Origin: an uncultured Clostridia bacterium
Lineage (GTDB): Bacteria; Bacillota; Clostridia; Oscillospirales; Acutalibacteraceae
Assembly: GCA_946555465.1 (NCBI GenBank)
Contig: CAMNST010000012.1
Span: 1-64,000, forward strand
Length of the DNA: 64,000 nt
Direction: 5' to 3'
A program made the translations under genes and the position numbers. Of the stretch, positions 49,509 to 57,441 are shown one piece after another (the first letter of the stretch is position 1; the number at the start of each line of letters is the position of its first letter). The notes under the pieces are model-generated. The model had not been told where the DNA came from and ran no database searches. It was given only the letters and a program-made list of their open reading frames with translations.

Positions 49509-50126
49509 TTATCCTGTATACGGCGGTGTAGTCCAGGGATTCGGCTCTGCTTTCCCGCCAACAAACTTTCCTTTTGCTGTAACATTATACGGTTCAAAAG
49601 AATTCTCCGAATTATCAATATAAAAACTAAAATTATACTCTGCTTGTTCAAGTGCCTGCATAATTTCCGCCTCAGTCAAATCACGGCTTACAAAAACATA
49701 CAATCTTAATCTGTCTTTTGCATTTGATTCAATGAACGGCGGGGCGGGATCAGGATCATTTGTTTCCAGACATTCTGATTGTATAAATATATTTTCATTC
49801 TCAATCGGGCAAATACTTCCGGAAAAACTGTGTTTTGTTTTATTATCAACAAAAACAGATAATCTGATAATTTTATCAAAATTTTGCGGTACATCATATA
49901 AAGATTTTATATACGAATCAACAGAGTCATATTCATCTTTATTTTTTACAATTTCTTCGTACTGAACAGTAATTGTTAAACTTTCATCCAACTCTTTTTG
50001 ATACTTGTTTAATAAATCGAAATTAACAGAATCATCTCTAAATATCGGTAACAGCAATATAAATATCGCTGCAATAATGGAAATAACCGAAACAATCGAA
50101 ATAACTGTAATTATTTTCTTTTTCAT
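49509..50126 (-). CDS. Single-pass membrane protein, putative immunity protein
   Basis: A 205-residue protein with one N-terminal membrane helix (about 5-27) and an outward-facing domain. It ends in GGKAEPNPWTTPPYTG, identical in its last 14 residues to the frameshifted paralogue at 48075. It starts after AAAGGAG, 13 bases downstream of the previous gene's stop. No named family recognised; its position in the toxin array and its paralogy suggest an orphan immunity gene. Confidence 0.65.
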   Translation of the reverse strand: MKKKIITVISIVSVISIIAAIFILLLPIFRDDSVNFDLLNKYQKELDESLTITVQYEEIVKNKDEYDSVDSYIKSLYDVPQNFDKIIRLSVFVDNKTKHSFSGSICPIENENIFIQSECLETNDPDPAPPFIESNAKDRLRLYVFVSRDLTEAEIMQALEQAEYNFSFYIDNSENSFEPYNVTAKGKFVGGKAEPNPWTTPPYTG

Positions 50127-50139
50127 TCAGTCTCCTTTT

Positions 50140-50796
50140 TTAAACATTAACTGAAAATGTTTCACACAAATTTCCGTCAGCGTTCCATGATGACGTAATT
50201 GCATCTGCATAATAATTACCCGCACGGTCATAAAAACAATAAGGATTATTTTCAGATAAACTGTTATCTATATTTAATCGCTCTTCTATAATTACAAAAT
50301 ATCCATTTTTATCAATATAACAATTTCCGGCACTTATTTTAGAATCAGCATTGTCAAGTTCGGCAAAGGCAAATTCATCAGGTAACATTTTATATCTATT
50401 TTGATTTACATCGTAATAAATTACATCTTCATACGACTTATATTCATTTTGATATAAATCATAATATGTTTTTGTGAATTTTGAATTATAAACATATAAA
50501 GATAAAGATACAATAAAACATACAACACAAATCGCATAAATTAATATAGCAGAAAAATATTTCAAACTATCATATTTACTGCTTGCTGTAGAACCTTCTC
50601 CCGATTTTATGGCTTTTTTATTGACATTCAAAATTTTTATATAATAAAACAATCCATAAACAGCAACTAATTTGTATTCCATCTTTTTATATGCCGCAAA
50701 TAATTTGTTATAATAAACAGCAGATATACAAAGAATCAAATTAAGAAAAAAAGCCACAATTAAACAAACGAACAATATTTTCATATCTATCACCAT
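50140..50796 (-). CDS. Membrane protein of unknown function in the cassette array
   Basis: A 218-residue protein with an N-terminal helix (about 5-28), a second helix near 83-105, and an outward C-terminal domain rich in Tyr and Asp/Asn (YDVNQNRY, CYIDKNGYFVII). The start is uncertain: ATG 50796 or ATG 50784, neither with a strong ribosome-binding site. It overlaps the cassette-head remnant by seven bases. Probably an immunity-type gene; no family recognised. Confidence 0.6.
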   Translation of the reverse strand: MVIDMKILFVCLIVAFFLNLILCISAVYYNKLFAAYKKMEYKLVAVYGLFYYIKILNVNKKAIKSGEGSTASSKYDSLKYFSAILIYAICVVCFIVSLSLYVYNSKFTKTYYDLYQNEYKSYEDVIYYDVNQNRYKMLPDEFAFAELDNADSKISAGNCYIDKNGYFVIIEERLNIDNSLSENNPYCFYDRAGNYYADAITSSWNADGNLCETFSVNV

Positions 50797-50888
50797 ACGA
50801 AATTACATATTATAATCTTTTTTAGTTCCTTTTTTATTGAAGAAAGTTCCTCGGTTTCTCTATTGTTTCTACAAATACAGATTATCAC
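50790..50888 (-). pseudogene. Remnant of a cassette-head open frame
   Basis: From the conserved GTG (50886-50888) the frame reads VIICICRNNRETEELSS... for 32 codons, then stops. The first codons correspond to VIIYTYRNY in the intact cassettes; the Rhs core and tip are gone. Confidence 0.6.
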
Positions 50889-51015
50889 ATTTTGTTATAT
50901 TAGTAAATATTTATTACAAATTTTATTGTGTGAAATTATTTTACAAATCAAATTACGCGTGCAACATTCACAATTTGTGCGTTTCAAAAAGTCAAGGGGC
51001 GAGATAACTCACCCC
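50879..51015 (-). repeat. Cassette-border repeat, copy b
   Basis: Promoter-like block 50879-50907 (TTTACT, 17 bases, TAATCT), the TGTGAAATTATTTTACAAA segment, and hairpin GGGGCGAGATAACTCACCCC at 50996-51015. Confidence 0.82.
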
Positions 51016-51019
51016 TTTT
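50992..51019 (-). terminator. Border hairpin b
   Basis: Near-palindrome GGGGCGAGATAACTCACCCC with TTGACTTTTTG after it on the minus strand, ending the unit whose last gene stops at 51023. Confidence 0.75.
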
Positions 51020-51022
51020 CTT

Positions 51023-51541
51023 TTATTTGTTATTATATTTTTCCATTAGACGATTAAGATTTTCACAAAACTCTTCTTGGTCTTCGATACTGAAATAGTA
51101 TGTTTTTCCATTTTTTAATGTAAGTTCTACATTGTAAGATTCGTCCCCACACAAAACAAGCATCGAAAAACGTCTCTTTGTAAAATGTATATCGAAATAA
51201 TTAACATTAACTTTCTCTATATCATTATAATTAATAACAATGCGAGGTTTCCAATTTGTAAGTGAAAACGTATATCTGGCAATTACCAAACGGTCATCAT
51301 AAAGGAACGCACCTTTTCTTAAAACAATATAAACTGCTGTAGATAAAAATGAACAATTTAACACTATTCTTGTAATTTCGCTTATTAGATTATTATTTAT
51401 AGAATCAACTAACCCTGCAAAAGCAATTACTTTTGTAATAAACAAACAAATAATCATTGGCCAAAAAAAACTTAGAGTTAAGCCACCAAATATCGCCGCC
51501 ATTTTATATAATCCATTATAGTATCTGAACTTATATCTCAT
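51023..51541 (-). CDS. Two-helix membrane protein with PH-like domain, putative immunity protein (copy 3)
   Basis: A 172-residue protein: N-terminal motif YKFRYYNGLYK, two membrane segments (about 17-40 and 65-85), then a domain of beta strands resembling a bacterial PH domain, ending FCENLNRLMEKYNNK. It belongs with the proteins at 51998-52558 and 52711-53247 (shared YKF-Y-N-opening and C-terminal ENF/EEF-E-VN pattern) but is the most diverged. Start at ATG 51541 because GGGGTGAGG precedes it, overlapping the stop of the upstream frame. Confidence 0.65.
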   Translation of the reverse strand: MRYKFRYYNGLYKMAAIFGGLTLSFFWPMIICLFITKVIAFAGLVDSINNNLISEITRIVLNCSFLSTAVYIVLRKGAFLYDDRLVIARYTFSLTNWKPRIVINYNDIEKVNVNYFDIHFTKRRFSMLVLCGDESYNVELTLKNGKTYYFSIEDQEEFCENLNRLMEKYNNK

Positions 51542-51545
51542 AACC

Positions 51546-51800
51546 TCACCCCCATATAAATCCGTTTTCAATATTATACAGTATCTTTTCTGTCATTTCA
51601 TTAGACATATCTGCGAGAATTACGATCCATGGGACCGTTAAAGATATAAATAAACAAAAGATATCTACAAATGTGGCTGCAAACGAATAATCTATAGAGT
51701 GACTGCCATCAAAATTTTCTTTTGCTGATTTAAATATGTTAAACAAATCTACTATAGAACTAACAATTTCACCATAGTTATTATAGGTATATATTATCAC
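51546..51800 (-). pseudogene. Cassette head joined to a toxin-tip remnant
   Basis: The frame opens at the conserved GTG (51798-51800) with MIIYTYNNYGE and passes directly, without any Rhs core, into about 70 residues ending in a hydrophobic segment (FVDIFCLFISLTVPWIVILA). The hydrophobic part resembles the 45-residue protein at 53268-53405. An internal deletion has removed the core. Its stop is four bases before the PH-like gene. Confidence 0.6.
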
Positions 51801-51989
51801 AACTTGTCAAATTTGTAAATATTTATTACAAATTTTATCGTGTGAAATTATTACACGTAACAAACCATGTGTAAAATTCACAATTTGTTCACTACAGTGA
51901 ATTGTATTCACGATATGTATTTGCTTGTAAGCAATATTCATAATTTGAGCATTTCAAACACAAAAAGAGTGAATATATCACTCTTTTTT
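51783..51989 (-). repeat. Cassette-border repeat, copy c
   Basis: Promoter-like block 51791-51819 (TTTACA, 17 bases, TAATAT), a middle section of about 130 bases with several TTCACAATTTG-like segments, and a terminal hairpin whose sequence differs from the other copies. Confidence 0.82.
51964..51989 (-). terminator. Border hairpin c (variant)
   Basis: AAAGAGTGA (51964-51972) and TCACTCTTT (51978-51986) with T-run on both strands. Same place and role as the palindromes of the other copies, but different sequence. Confidence 0.8.
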
Positions 51990-51997
51990 GCTAAATT

Positions 51998-52558
51998 CTA
52001 TTGTGTTTTTAATTCAATAATTATATTTACCTCTTCAATAAAATTCTCTGCATTTTTTACCGGTATATAAAAACTATTATTATATTTGTCAGTAATTTTC
52101 ACTAAACTATCCCAATTAAAAAATGTACAAGGATACACCTGTTGACGTAAAAATTGAGAATTCCTACAGGTAATTGTATTATCATACAATTCACATGATA
52201 CAATACTTGCATATGGTACAACTTCACTAAACCATGATTTTCCAACAAAAAAATTCATTGCATTTTTTTGGATTTTTATATAATTATCATATAAAACCAC
52301 TTTACGCGGTAAAAAAGTATATATTCCAAAAAACAAAGATATTGCTGCTTGAATAATTACTAATAAAACATTTAAAATATATGTTCCCTCGGTATTACTT
52401 AAATTATTGGAAACGAACTGAACAAGAATAAAACAAAACACAAATCCAAAAAGTATAACACCTGAGTTTGCGATAAACTGAATTAAATAACAAAGAATTT
52501 TTTTAAATACATTTCCATAATCAAATTTATAAGTCCTTTGAGTATTATTATCTAACAT
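51998..52558 (-). CDS. Two-helix membrane protein with PH-like domain, putative immunity protein (copy 2)
   Basis: A 186-residue paralogue of the next gene upstream: YKFDYGNVFKKI versus YKFSYGNVFNLI, PRKVVLYDNYIKIQ versus PKKAIIKNDFIKIR, and VPVKNAENFIEEVNIII versus VPLKNSEIFIEEVNKRI. Two long hydrophobic segments (about 25-55 and 65-90) precede the beta-rich domain. Ribosome-binding site weak (GGGGGC). Role inferred from the array. Confidence 0.68.
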   Translation of the reverse strand: MLDNNTQRTYKFDYGNVFKKILCYLIQFIANSGVILFGFVFCFILVQFVSNNLSNTEGTYILNVLLVIIQAAISLFFGIYTFLPRKVVLYDNYIKIQKNAMNFFVGKSWFSEVVPYASIVSCELYDNTITCRNSQFLRQQVYPCTFFNWDSLVKITDKYNNSFYIPVKNAENFIEEVNIIIELKTQ

Positions 52559-52559
52559 A

Positions 52560-52709
52560 TTATAAAGCCCCCATTCTCATAGCGATTACTTTAGGCACAA
52601 GAGATCCAATAGAAGAAAACCACTACATCCACAAATGGAATTTTTATAAATAAAGATAAAATATCTACTACTAAACTTATTGAAGCAAGAACTATATCAG
52701 TATTTTTAG
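52560..52709 (-). pseudogene. Frameshifted remnant of the small hydrophobic gene
   Basis: One frame reads ASISLVVDILSLFIKIPFVD and a second, shifted, continues GSLVPKVIAMRMGAL then stop, matching the layout of the intact 45-residue protein at 53268-53405 (LVIDLFSLFLG ... ILVPIASDI). It lies between two PH-like genes. Confidence 0.5.
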
Positions 52710-52710
52710 A

Positions 52711-53247
52711 TTAATTATTTAGACAGTTTATCCTTTTGTTTACTTCTTCTATAAAAATTTCTGAATTTTTTAATGGTACTAAATAACATTTATTATTTTT
52801 GGTTTTTATTTCGACTAAATCATCCCATTTAAAGAAATACACAGAATATGGACCAGAACGATCTAAACAATATCTATAACCATCATATAGTTTACACTCT
52901 ATAATATCCTTCATAAATATTTCATCATTAAATCCACGTAGAATATAACCAAAATTCAGCATATATCGCCTAATTTTTATAAAGTCATTCTTTATTATGG
53001 CTTTTTTCGGCAGAAAAAAATATACGCATAGCATTAAAGCATACAAAAAAATAAAAGCAGCCATTAAAATTGTAATTATTTTCATTAAAACATAATTATC
53101 TTTAAATAAATTTTCTAATTTTATATATAATAAGGTTATCGGCACAGCGACAATTAGAAATGCAAAAAGATTGTAAATACATAATATAATTTGTGAAAAT
53201 ATTAAATTAAAAACATTACCATATGAAAACTTATATTTATTTTCCAT
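52711..53247 (-). CDS. Two-helix membrane protein with PH-like domain, putative immunity protein (copy 1)
   Basis: A 178-residue protein with opening YKFSYGNVFNLIF, two membrane segments (about 17-40 and 53-80), and a C-terminal PH-like beta domain. It directly follows the 45-residue hydrophobic protein and the tip at 53416, so it is the best candidate partner of one of them. Start follows AAAGG. Base use is more AT-rich than the core genes. Confidence 0.68.
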   Translation of the reverse strand: MENKYKFSYGNVFNLIFSQIILCIYNLFAFLIVAVPITLLYIKLENLFKDNYVLMKIITILMAAFIFLYALMLCVYFFLPKKAIIKNDFIKIRRYMLNFGYILRGFNDEIFMKDIIECKLYDGYRYCLDRSGPYSVYFFKWDDLVEIKTKNNKCYLVPLKNSEIFIEEVNKRINCLNN

Positions 53248-53267
53248 AACCTTTTACACCAATTAAA

Positions 53268-53405
53268 TTAGCACATAAGTATACAGCCTTTTATTCTTAG
53301 CGCTATAACATCCATAGTTATATCTGAAGCAATCGGAACTAATATACTTGCAACAGGTCCTAAAAACAAACTAAACAAATCTATAACTAACCCTACTACA
53401 TTCAT
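53268..53405 (-). CDS. Small hydrophobic protein (45 residues)
   Basis: MNVVGLVIDLFSLFLGPVAS... is a short hydrophobic protein. AGGA, overlapping the stop of the upstream tip gene, lies seven bases before the ATG. Similar sequence recurs at 52560-52709 (broken) and inside 51546-51800 (fused to a cassette head), each time just upstream of a PH-like membrane protein. It may be a small membrane-active toxin or the last piece of a lost Rhs tip. Confidence 0.5.
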   Translation of the reverse strand: MNVVGLVIDLFSLFLGPVASILVPIASDITMDVIALRIKGCILMC

Positions 53406-53415
53406 AATAGTATCC

Positions 53416-54720
53416 TCAGTTTTTGTGAAAATCTCCCCCCTCGCCAGCAGAGTCCATATCTACTGAAAAACCAATTAATGAAAAGATTGCTCCAAACGCT
53501 CTAACTACACCAACATCTTTTTTCAGGCCATTATCTTTAGCATAATATTCAAACATTTTATCTAATGTAAACGTTGTTGATGTTCCGGCTGCCCCTCCTC
53601 TAATATAATCAGGAATATATCCGTACAACACATTAAATGTTGTTAAAAATACAAACGTTGTTTCTTTAATAAAATTTGAAACATTTTTGAATAACTTATC
53701 TAAACTTGAGCCCAAAAATTCAAGTATATCATTTATCCAGTCCAATTCAATAGCAGCAACAATTCCTTGAAAAATTGCATTAACTATATTTCTATCATCG
53801 CCTTTGGATTCACTATCAGAACTATAAAGAGTTATTCCCGAATCGTCTTCCTCGGTGGGCGATGTTTCAAAAGAAACATTTTCTTTCAGCCACTCAAGCA
53901 TCTTAAACTTAAGACTTATTTCCTGACCGAATATGAACGAGAGCGTTTTGTTTGTTAATGTTTCAAAATCGGTAATAACTTTTTTAAACAAAGCACCCGG
54001 ATTATCCGAATAATATTTTGCCTTTTCGGCAAACGCATTAACCTTTACCGCAAACTTTTCAAAACGTTCTTCAAATTTTGAAACAATTTTGTTGTAACCC
54101 TTTACAACAAATGCCCAGATTTTTTCTAAATCTATTGATATTTTAGGTGCCGTTCCTTCGGCATCACTTAAAACAATCGGATTGTTCCAACAATAGATAT
54201 ACGCATTTGAGGTGCGGTGATTTGATGTACTCAGATAATCAAACCCGTCTGCAGAAATAAATCTGCACCACTCGGGATTGTAGTATCTGCTTTGCAGGTA
54301 GTATAATCCCGTTTCATTATCATAATAATAGCCGCGGTATCTTAACGGATTTATTTCTGCGATCGATAACTGTTCTGCATTATCTTCTTCCGCTGTTTCT
54401 ATTGAAAGAAGTTTGCCCCATTCATCATATGCATACTGCGCTATCAGATTTCCTTGTGCATCCGTTATTCCCCTTACATCTCCGCTCTGATTGGTGATGT
54501 AAAGATACTGCACATCATTAAGCACAAAGCCTATCGGCGTGCTCCCGTTATACTGAAACAGAATTTCATTCTCTGCATCATACTGCGCAAGCACCGTTGT
54601 GCCTATGATATCATAATTTGTTGTTACTCCGTTTATGGTTTTTGATGTTCGGATTCCGTCACTGTCATATTTATAGGTATATACATTTTCGACATAGTTC
54701 CTATAGGTATATATTATCAC
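53416..54720 (-). CDS. Orphan Rhs cassette: core fragment with unique C-terminal tip
   Basis: Residues 1-185 repeat the end of the Rhs core (YKYDSDGIRTSKTINGVTTN, LYYLQSRYYNPEWCRFISAD) and finish at the domain border SDAEGT. The remaining 250 residues form a tip found only here, helical (VVKGYNKIVSKFEERFEKFA) with hydrophobic segments (VFLTTFNVLYGYIPDYIRGG, FGAIFSLIGF). No signal peptide or N-terminal Rhs parts, so it cannot be delivered as it stands. The GTG start at 54720 lies inside the -10 box of the border promoter, so it is probably not translated from that promoter. No toxin family recognised. Confidence 0.7.
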   Translation of the reverse strand: MIIYTYRNYVENVYTYKYDSDGIRTSKTINGVTTNYDIIGTTVLAQYDAENEILFQYNGSTPIGFVLNDVQYLYITNQSGDVRGITDAQGNLIAQYAYDEWGKLLSIETAEEDNAEQLSIAEINPLRYRGYYYDNETGLYYLQSRYYNPEWCRFISADGFDYLSTSNHRTSNAYIYCWNNPIVLSDAEGTAPKISIDLEKIWAFVVKGYNKIVSKFEERFEKFAVKVNAFAEKAKYYSDNPGALFKKVITDFETLTNKTLSFIFGQEISLKFKMLEWLKENVSFETSPTEEDDSGITLYSSDSESKGDDRNIVNAIFQGIVAAIELDWINDILEFLGSSLDKLFKNVSNFIKETTFVFLTTFNVLYGYIPDYIRGGAAGTSTTFTLDKMFEYYAKDNGLKKDVGVVRAFGAIFSLIGFSVDMDSAGEGGDFHKN

Positions 54721-54779
54721 AACTTGTCACATTTGTAAATATATATTACAAATTTTGTTGTGTGAAATTATTTTACAAA
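54416..54779 (-). repeat. 364-base segment identical to 56393-56756
   Basis: By eye, every base from 54416 to 54779 matches 56393-56756, covering the first 100 or so codons of both cassettes plus the start of the border repeat. The flanks diverge at once on both sides. This implies recent duplication or gene conversion. Confidence 0.9.
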
Positions 54780-54915
54780 ATGAAATTTGTGTGCAATATT
54801 TACGCTTTATCTGGTTCAGTGAATTACACTCACAAAAAATATATATTCGACTGTTTATAAATAGCATTCACAATTTATACATTTCAAAAAGTCAAGGGGT
54901 GAGTTAACTCACCCC
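54704..54915 (-). repeat. Cassette-border repeat, copy d
   Basis: Promoter-like block 54711-54739 (TTTACA, 17 bases, TAATAT), variable middle section, and the perfect palindrome GGGGTGAGTTAACTCACCCC at 54896-54915. Confidence 0.88.
54711..54739 (-). promoter_or_regulatory. Conserved promoter-like pair at cassette heads (six copies)
   Basis: TTTACA and TAATAT exactly 17 bases apart on the minus strand. The same pair with the same spacing is at 58704-58732, 56688-56716 and 51791-51819, and with small changes at 50879-50907 and 48817-48845. The -10 box overlaps the GTG that opens each cassette frame. Confidence 0.6.
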
Positions 54916-54919
54916 TGCA
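54892..54919 (-). terminator. Border hairpin d
   Basis: Perfect palindrome at 54896-54915 with TTGACTTTTTG after it on the minus strand, seven bases past the stop of the putative immunity gene. Confidence 0.85.
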
Positions 54920-54921
54920 TA

Positions 54922-55419
54922 TTAATTTTCATTTTGACTTTTATCAATTATATAAATCCAGCAACTCTCTTCTTTACCATCTTTTAATTTATAATATATT
55001 TTTGTTCCTTCGGGTTCATATCCCATACAATCAATATCTTTTATATCATCTTGATAATCGACAAAAATATATTTTAAATTTTTATCTACCTCTTCCCACT
55101 CTTTATTCCATGTGATTGGCGGTGTGTTTGAACTTTTTTTGAATCGATATAAATATTTATTATTTTTACTTTTTTTTTCAAGAATGCAATTAAAAAAAGT
55201 TCCATTATTAGATTCATACAATAAAATTTCTTTATTTTCATTTTCATATTTATACAATACTTTATTTACCTGATAGCCGAATCCTACATAATCATTTATA
55301 CAATCAATATCAGATTCATAATTATAACCACCAAACAAATAATCACTGCCAAGAATCAGAAGAGGAAATATTACTATAGTTAATAATAATAAAACAATAA
55401 CTTTCAAAATTTTTTTCAT
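54922..55419 (-). CDS. Putative immunity protein of the 55438 cassette
   Basis: A 165-residue single-pass membrane protein: helix at about 5-25, then an outward domain. Its last 70 residues (from PITWNKEWEEVDKNLKYIFV to the end) are almost identical to the putative immunity protein of the full-length Rhs gene (58914-59423), while the first 95 are different, so the gene is a mosaic. Start at ATG 55419, after GGAGG. It follows a tip that is itself homologous to the full-length tip, so toxin and partner vary together. Confidence 0.75.
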   Translation of the reverse strand: MKKILKVIVLLLLTIVIFPLLILGSDYLFGGYNYESDIDCINDYVGFGYQVNKVLYKYENENKEILLYESNNGTFFNCILEKKSKNNKYLYRFKKSSNTPPITWNKEWEEVDKNLKYIFVDYQDDIKDIDCMGYEPEGTKIYYKLKDGKEESCWIYIIDKSQNEN

Positions 55420-55437
55420 AAGAACCTCCAACTAACA

Positions 55438-56697
55438 TTAAGTCCTTGCGGTATCACCTGCCGAAAACAGAGAAAAAAACAGCAATAGACACGTAATAAT
55501 TATATATCCAGGTTCTTCATTTAAAACAGGAAATCCTGAATTAGGAGGAAATAGATTGTGTATATCAAAATTAAAATCAAAAGAAATATTAGCAAAAAAT
55601 TTCCCTATGATACTCTGCGTATAATCGAAAAATACACCTATGCCTGAATTACTTTTTATTCCACCTATTGAAACATTTCCCAATTCCAAAACTTTGATTC
55701 TGCCGTGAAGCAAATCATCTAATATTGAAATAAATCCATCTTCATCCCCATAGCCAAAAGTTATTTTCAAATACCTTGTTATTGACACACTACCTGTTAA
55801 ACTTCGATTTTGAATACATGTATTAAAAAAATCTAAATAAAATCCTTTTATACTCGAAGTCATTATATAAAAGGTGCTCTTCATAAATTCAGCAAACTCA
55901 TTAGTAAGATTATCAAAAAATTCAAAAAACTCTTTTTGGGCTTGCTCTTTTCTCTCTTCTTTTTCTTTTTGTGTCTCTCCGATATCTATGTCAAAATGCA
56001 TTAGTGATGGGTCCAATGTAAATATAGTTGCAACAAATGCAGCAAAATCATCGCCCAATCTTTCCTGCGCCTCTAAACTTAAAAACCATATGCCAATAAA
56101 ATCACTTATTGCTTTTCCGGCATCAGAAACATAAGCATTGCCGCTTGGGTCAACGTAAAGAATAGGATTGTTTACACAGTAAACATAAGCATTGATATTT
56201 AATGGTCTGTTTGTATTTATATATCCAAATCCGTCTGCAGAAATAAATCTGCACCACTCAGGGTTGTAGTATCTGCTTTGCAGGTAGTATAATCCGGTTT
56301 CGTTATCATAATAATAACCACGATATCTTAACGGATTTATTTCTGCAACTGCACGGTTTTCTTCATTTTCAGCATCTATTGAAAGAAGTTTACCCCATTC
56401 ATCATATGCATACTGCGCTATCAGATTTCCTTGTGCATCCGTTATTCCCCTTACATCTCCGCTCTGATTGGTGATGTAAAGATACTGCACATCATTAAGC
56501 ACAAAGCCTATCGGCGTGCTCCCGTTATACTGAAACAGAATTTCATTCTCTGCATCATACTGCGCAAGCACCGTTGTGCCTATGATATCATAATTTGTTG
56601 TTACTCCGTTTATGGTTTTTGATGTTCGGATTCCGTCACTGTCATATTTATAGGTATATACATTTTCGACATAGTTCCTATAGGTATATATTATCAC
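55438..56697 (-). CDS. Orphan Rhs cassette: core fragment with tip homologous to the full-length gene
   Basis: The first 180 residues repeat the Rhs core, ending INAYVYCVNNPILYVDPSGN. The 235-residue tip is a diverged version of the full-length protein's tip: NAYVSDAGKAISDFIGIWFL, LEAQERLGDDFAA, FMKSTFY and ITFGYGDEDGF all have counterparts, and both end in a hydrophobic helix. Core and early tip are similar enough for recombination with 59440-64000 to swap tips. No delivery domains of its own; the GTG start overlaps the border -10 box. Function of the tip unknown, possibly membrane-active. Confidence 0.72.
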   Translation of the reverse strand: MIIYTYRNYVENVYTYKYDSDGIRTSKTINGVTTNYDIIGTTVLAQYDAENEILFQYNGSTPIGFVLNDVQYLYITNQSGDVRGITDAQGNLIAQYAYDEWGKLLSIDAENEENRAVAEINPLRYRGYYYDNETGLYYLQSRYYNPEWCRFISADGFGYINTNRPLNINAYVYCVNNPILYVDPSGNAYVSDAGKAISDFIGIWFLSLEAQERLGDDFAAFVATIFTLDPSLMHFDIDIGETQKEKEERKEQAQKEFFEFFDNLTNEFAEFMKSTFYIMTSSIKGFYLDFFNTCIQNRSLTGSVSITRYLKITFGYGDEDGFISILDDLLHGRIKVLELGNVSIGGIKSNSGIGVFFDYTQSIIGKFFANISFDFNFDIHNLFPPNSGFPVLNEEPGYIIITCLLLFFSLFSAGDTART

Positions 56698-56888
56698 AAC
56701 TTGTCACATTTGTAAATATATATTACAAATTTTGTTGTGTGAAATTATTTTACAAAGTGAAATTCGTGTGCAATATTCACGTTTTGCACGCAGTGGCGAA
56801 TTATACTCACGAGAAGTATTTAGTTGTTTGTAAGCATTATTCACAATTTGTGCATTTCAAAAAGTCAAGGGGTGAGTTAACTCACCCC
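56681..56888 (-). repeat. Cassette-border repeat, copy e
   Basis: Promoter-like block 56688-56716, variable middle, perfect palindrome GGGGTGAGTTAACTCACCCC at 56869-56888. The following bases 56889-56959 match those beyond copy a. Confidence 0.88.
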
Positions 56889-56892
56889 CTTT
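56865..56892 (-). terminator. Border hairpin e
   Basis: Perfect palindrome with TTGACTTTTTG on the minus strand, ending the unit of the phospholipase-like tip. Confidence 0.85.
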
Positions 56893-56959
56893 GGCTTTAA
56901 TTATTACTATTCACAACTTAAATATGCATTATTAATTATCCAAATATAGGCAGAATTAT

Positions 56960-57433
56960 TTATGAATCTTTCTTCAACAGATTTTCTTTTTTTACCCAAA
57001 ATCTTATTTTCCCTATCAGTATTATTAAGGGAATATACGCTGAAAGAACAGCAAGAAGCATTGCAAAATCAGAAAAGAATATAACGAACGGCTGACCTAT
57101 CCAATCAACTGCCCTGCATACTTTTTCCGGTACATCAATACCTGTACCAACATACACAAAATTAACAAATCCATTAATAAAGGAAATAAAGAGGCTACTG
57201 CCAAAAGTTAAACAAAAAATGCACTGAACGATAAATTCTATTTTTAAATCATTATTCAGAAAATAAATTGATGTGCCTATTAAAATTGCATAATAAAGAA
57301 TCAAAAAAACATATTGACCTAGATATGTTGTTACTCCAATATATTCAAGGCAAATGTAACTGTACAAATAAAAGAAACCCACACAAAATGTTAACAGTAA
57401 ACTACCGATCAAACGTTTCACCATTTTATCCAT
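56960..57433 (-). CDS. Four-helix membrane protein, putative immunity protein of the phospholipase-like tip
   Basis: A 157-residue protein with four hydrophobic segments (about 8-28, 38-58, 68-90, 120-142). It starts eight bases after the tip stop codon; its ribosome-binding site GAGGTAAG overlaps that stop, so the pair is tightly coupled. Paralogues at 48987-49460 (intact) and 47986-48045 (truncated) follow remnants of the same tip, supporting a toxin-immunity pairing. An inner-membrane protein would suit protection against a membrane-attacking enzyme; inference. Confidence 0.72.
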   Translation of the reverse strand: MDKMVKRLIGSLLLTFCVGFFYLYSYICLEYIGVTTYLGQYVFLILYYAILIGTSIYFLNNDLKIEFIVQCIFCLTFGSSLFISFINGFVNFVYVGTGIDVPEKVCRAVDWIGQPFVIFFSDFAMLLAVLSAYIPLIILIGKIRFWVKKENLLKKDS

Positions 57434-57441
57434 ATTGCATC

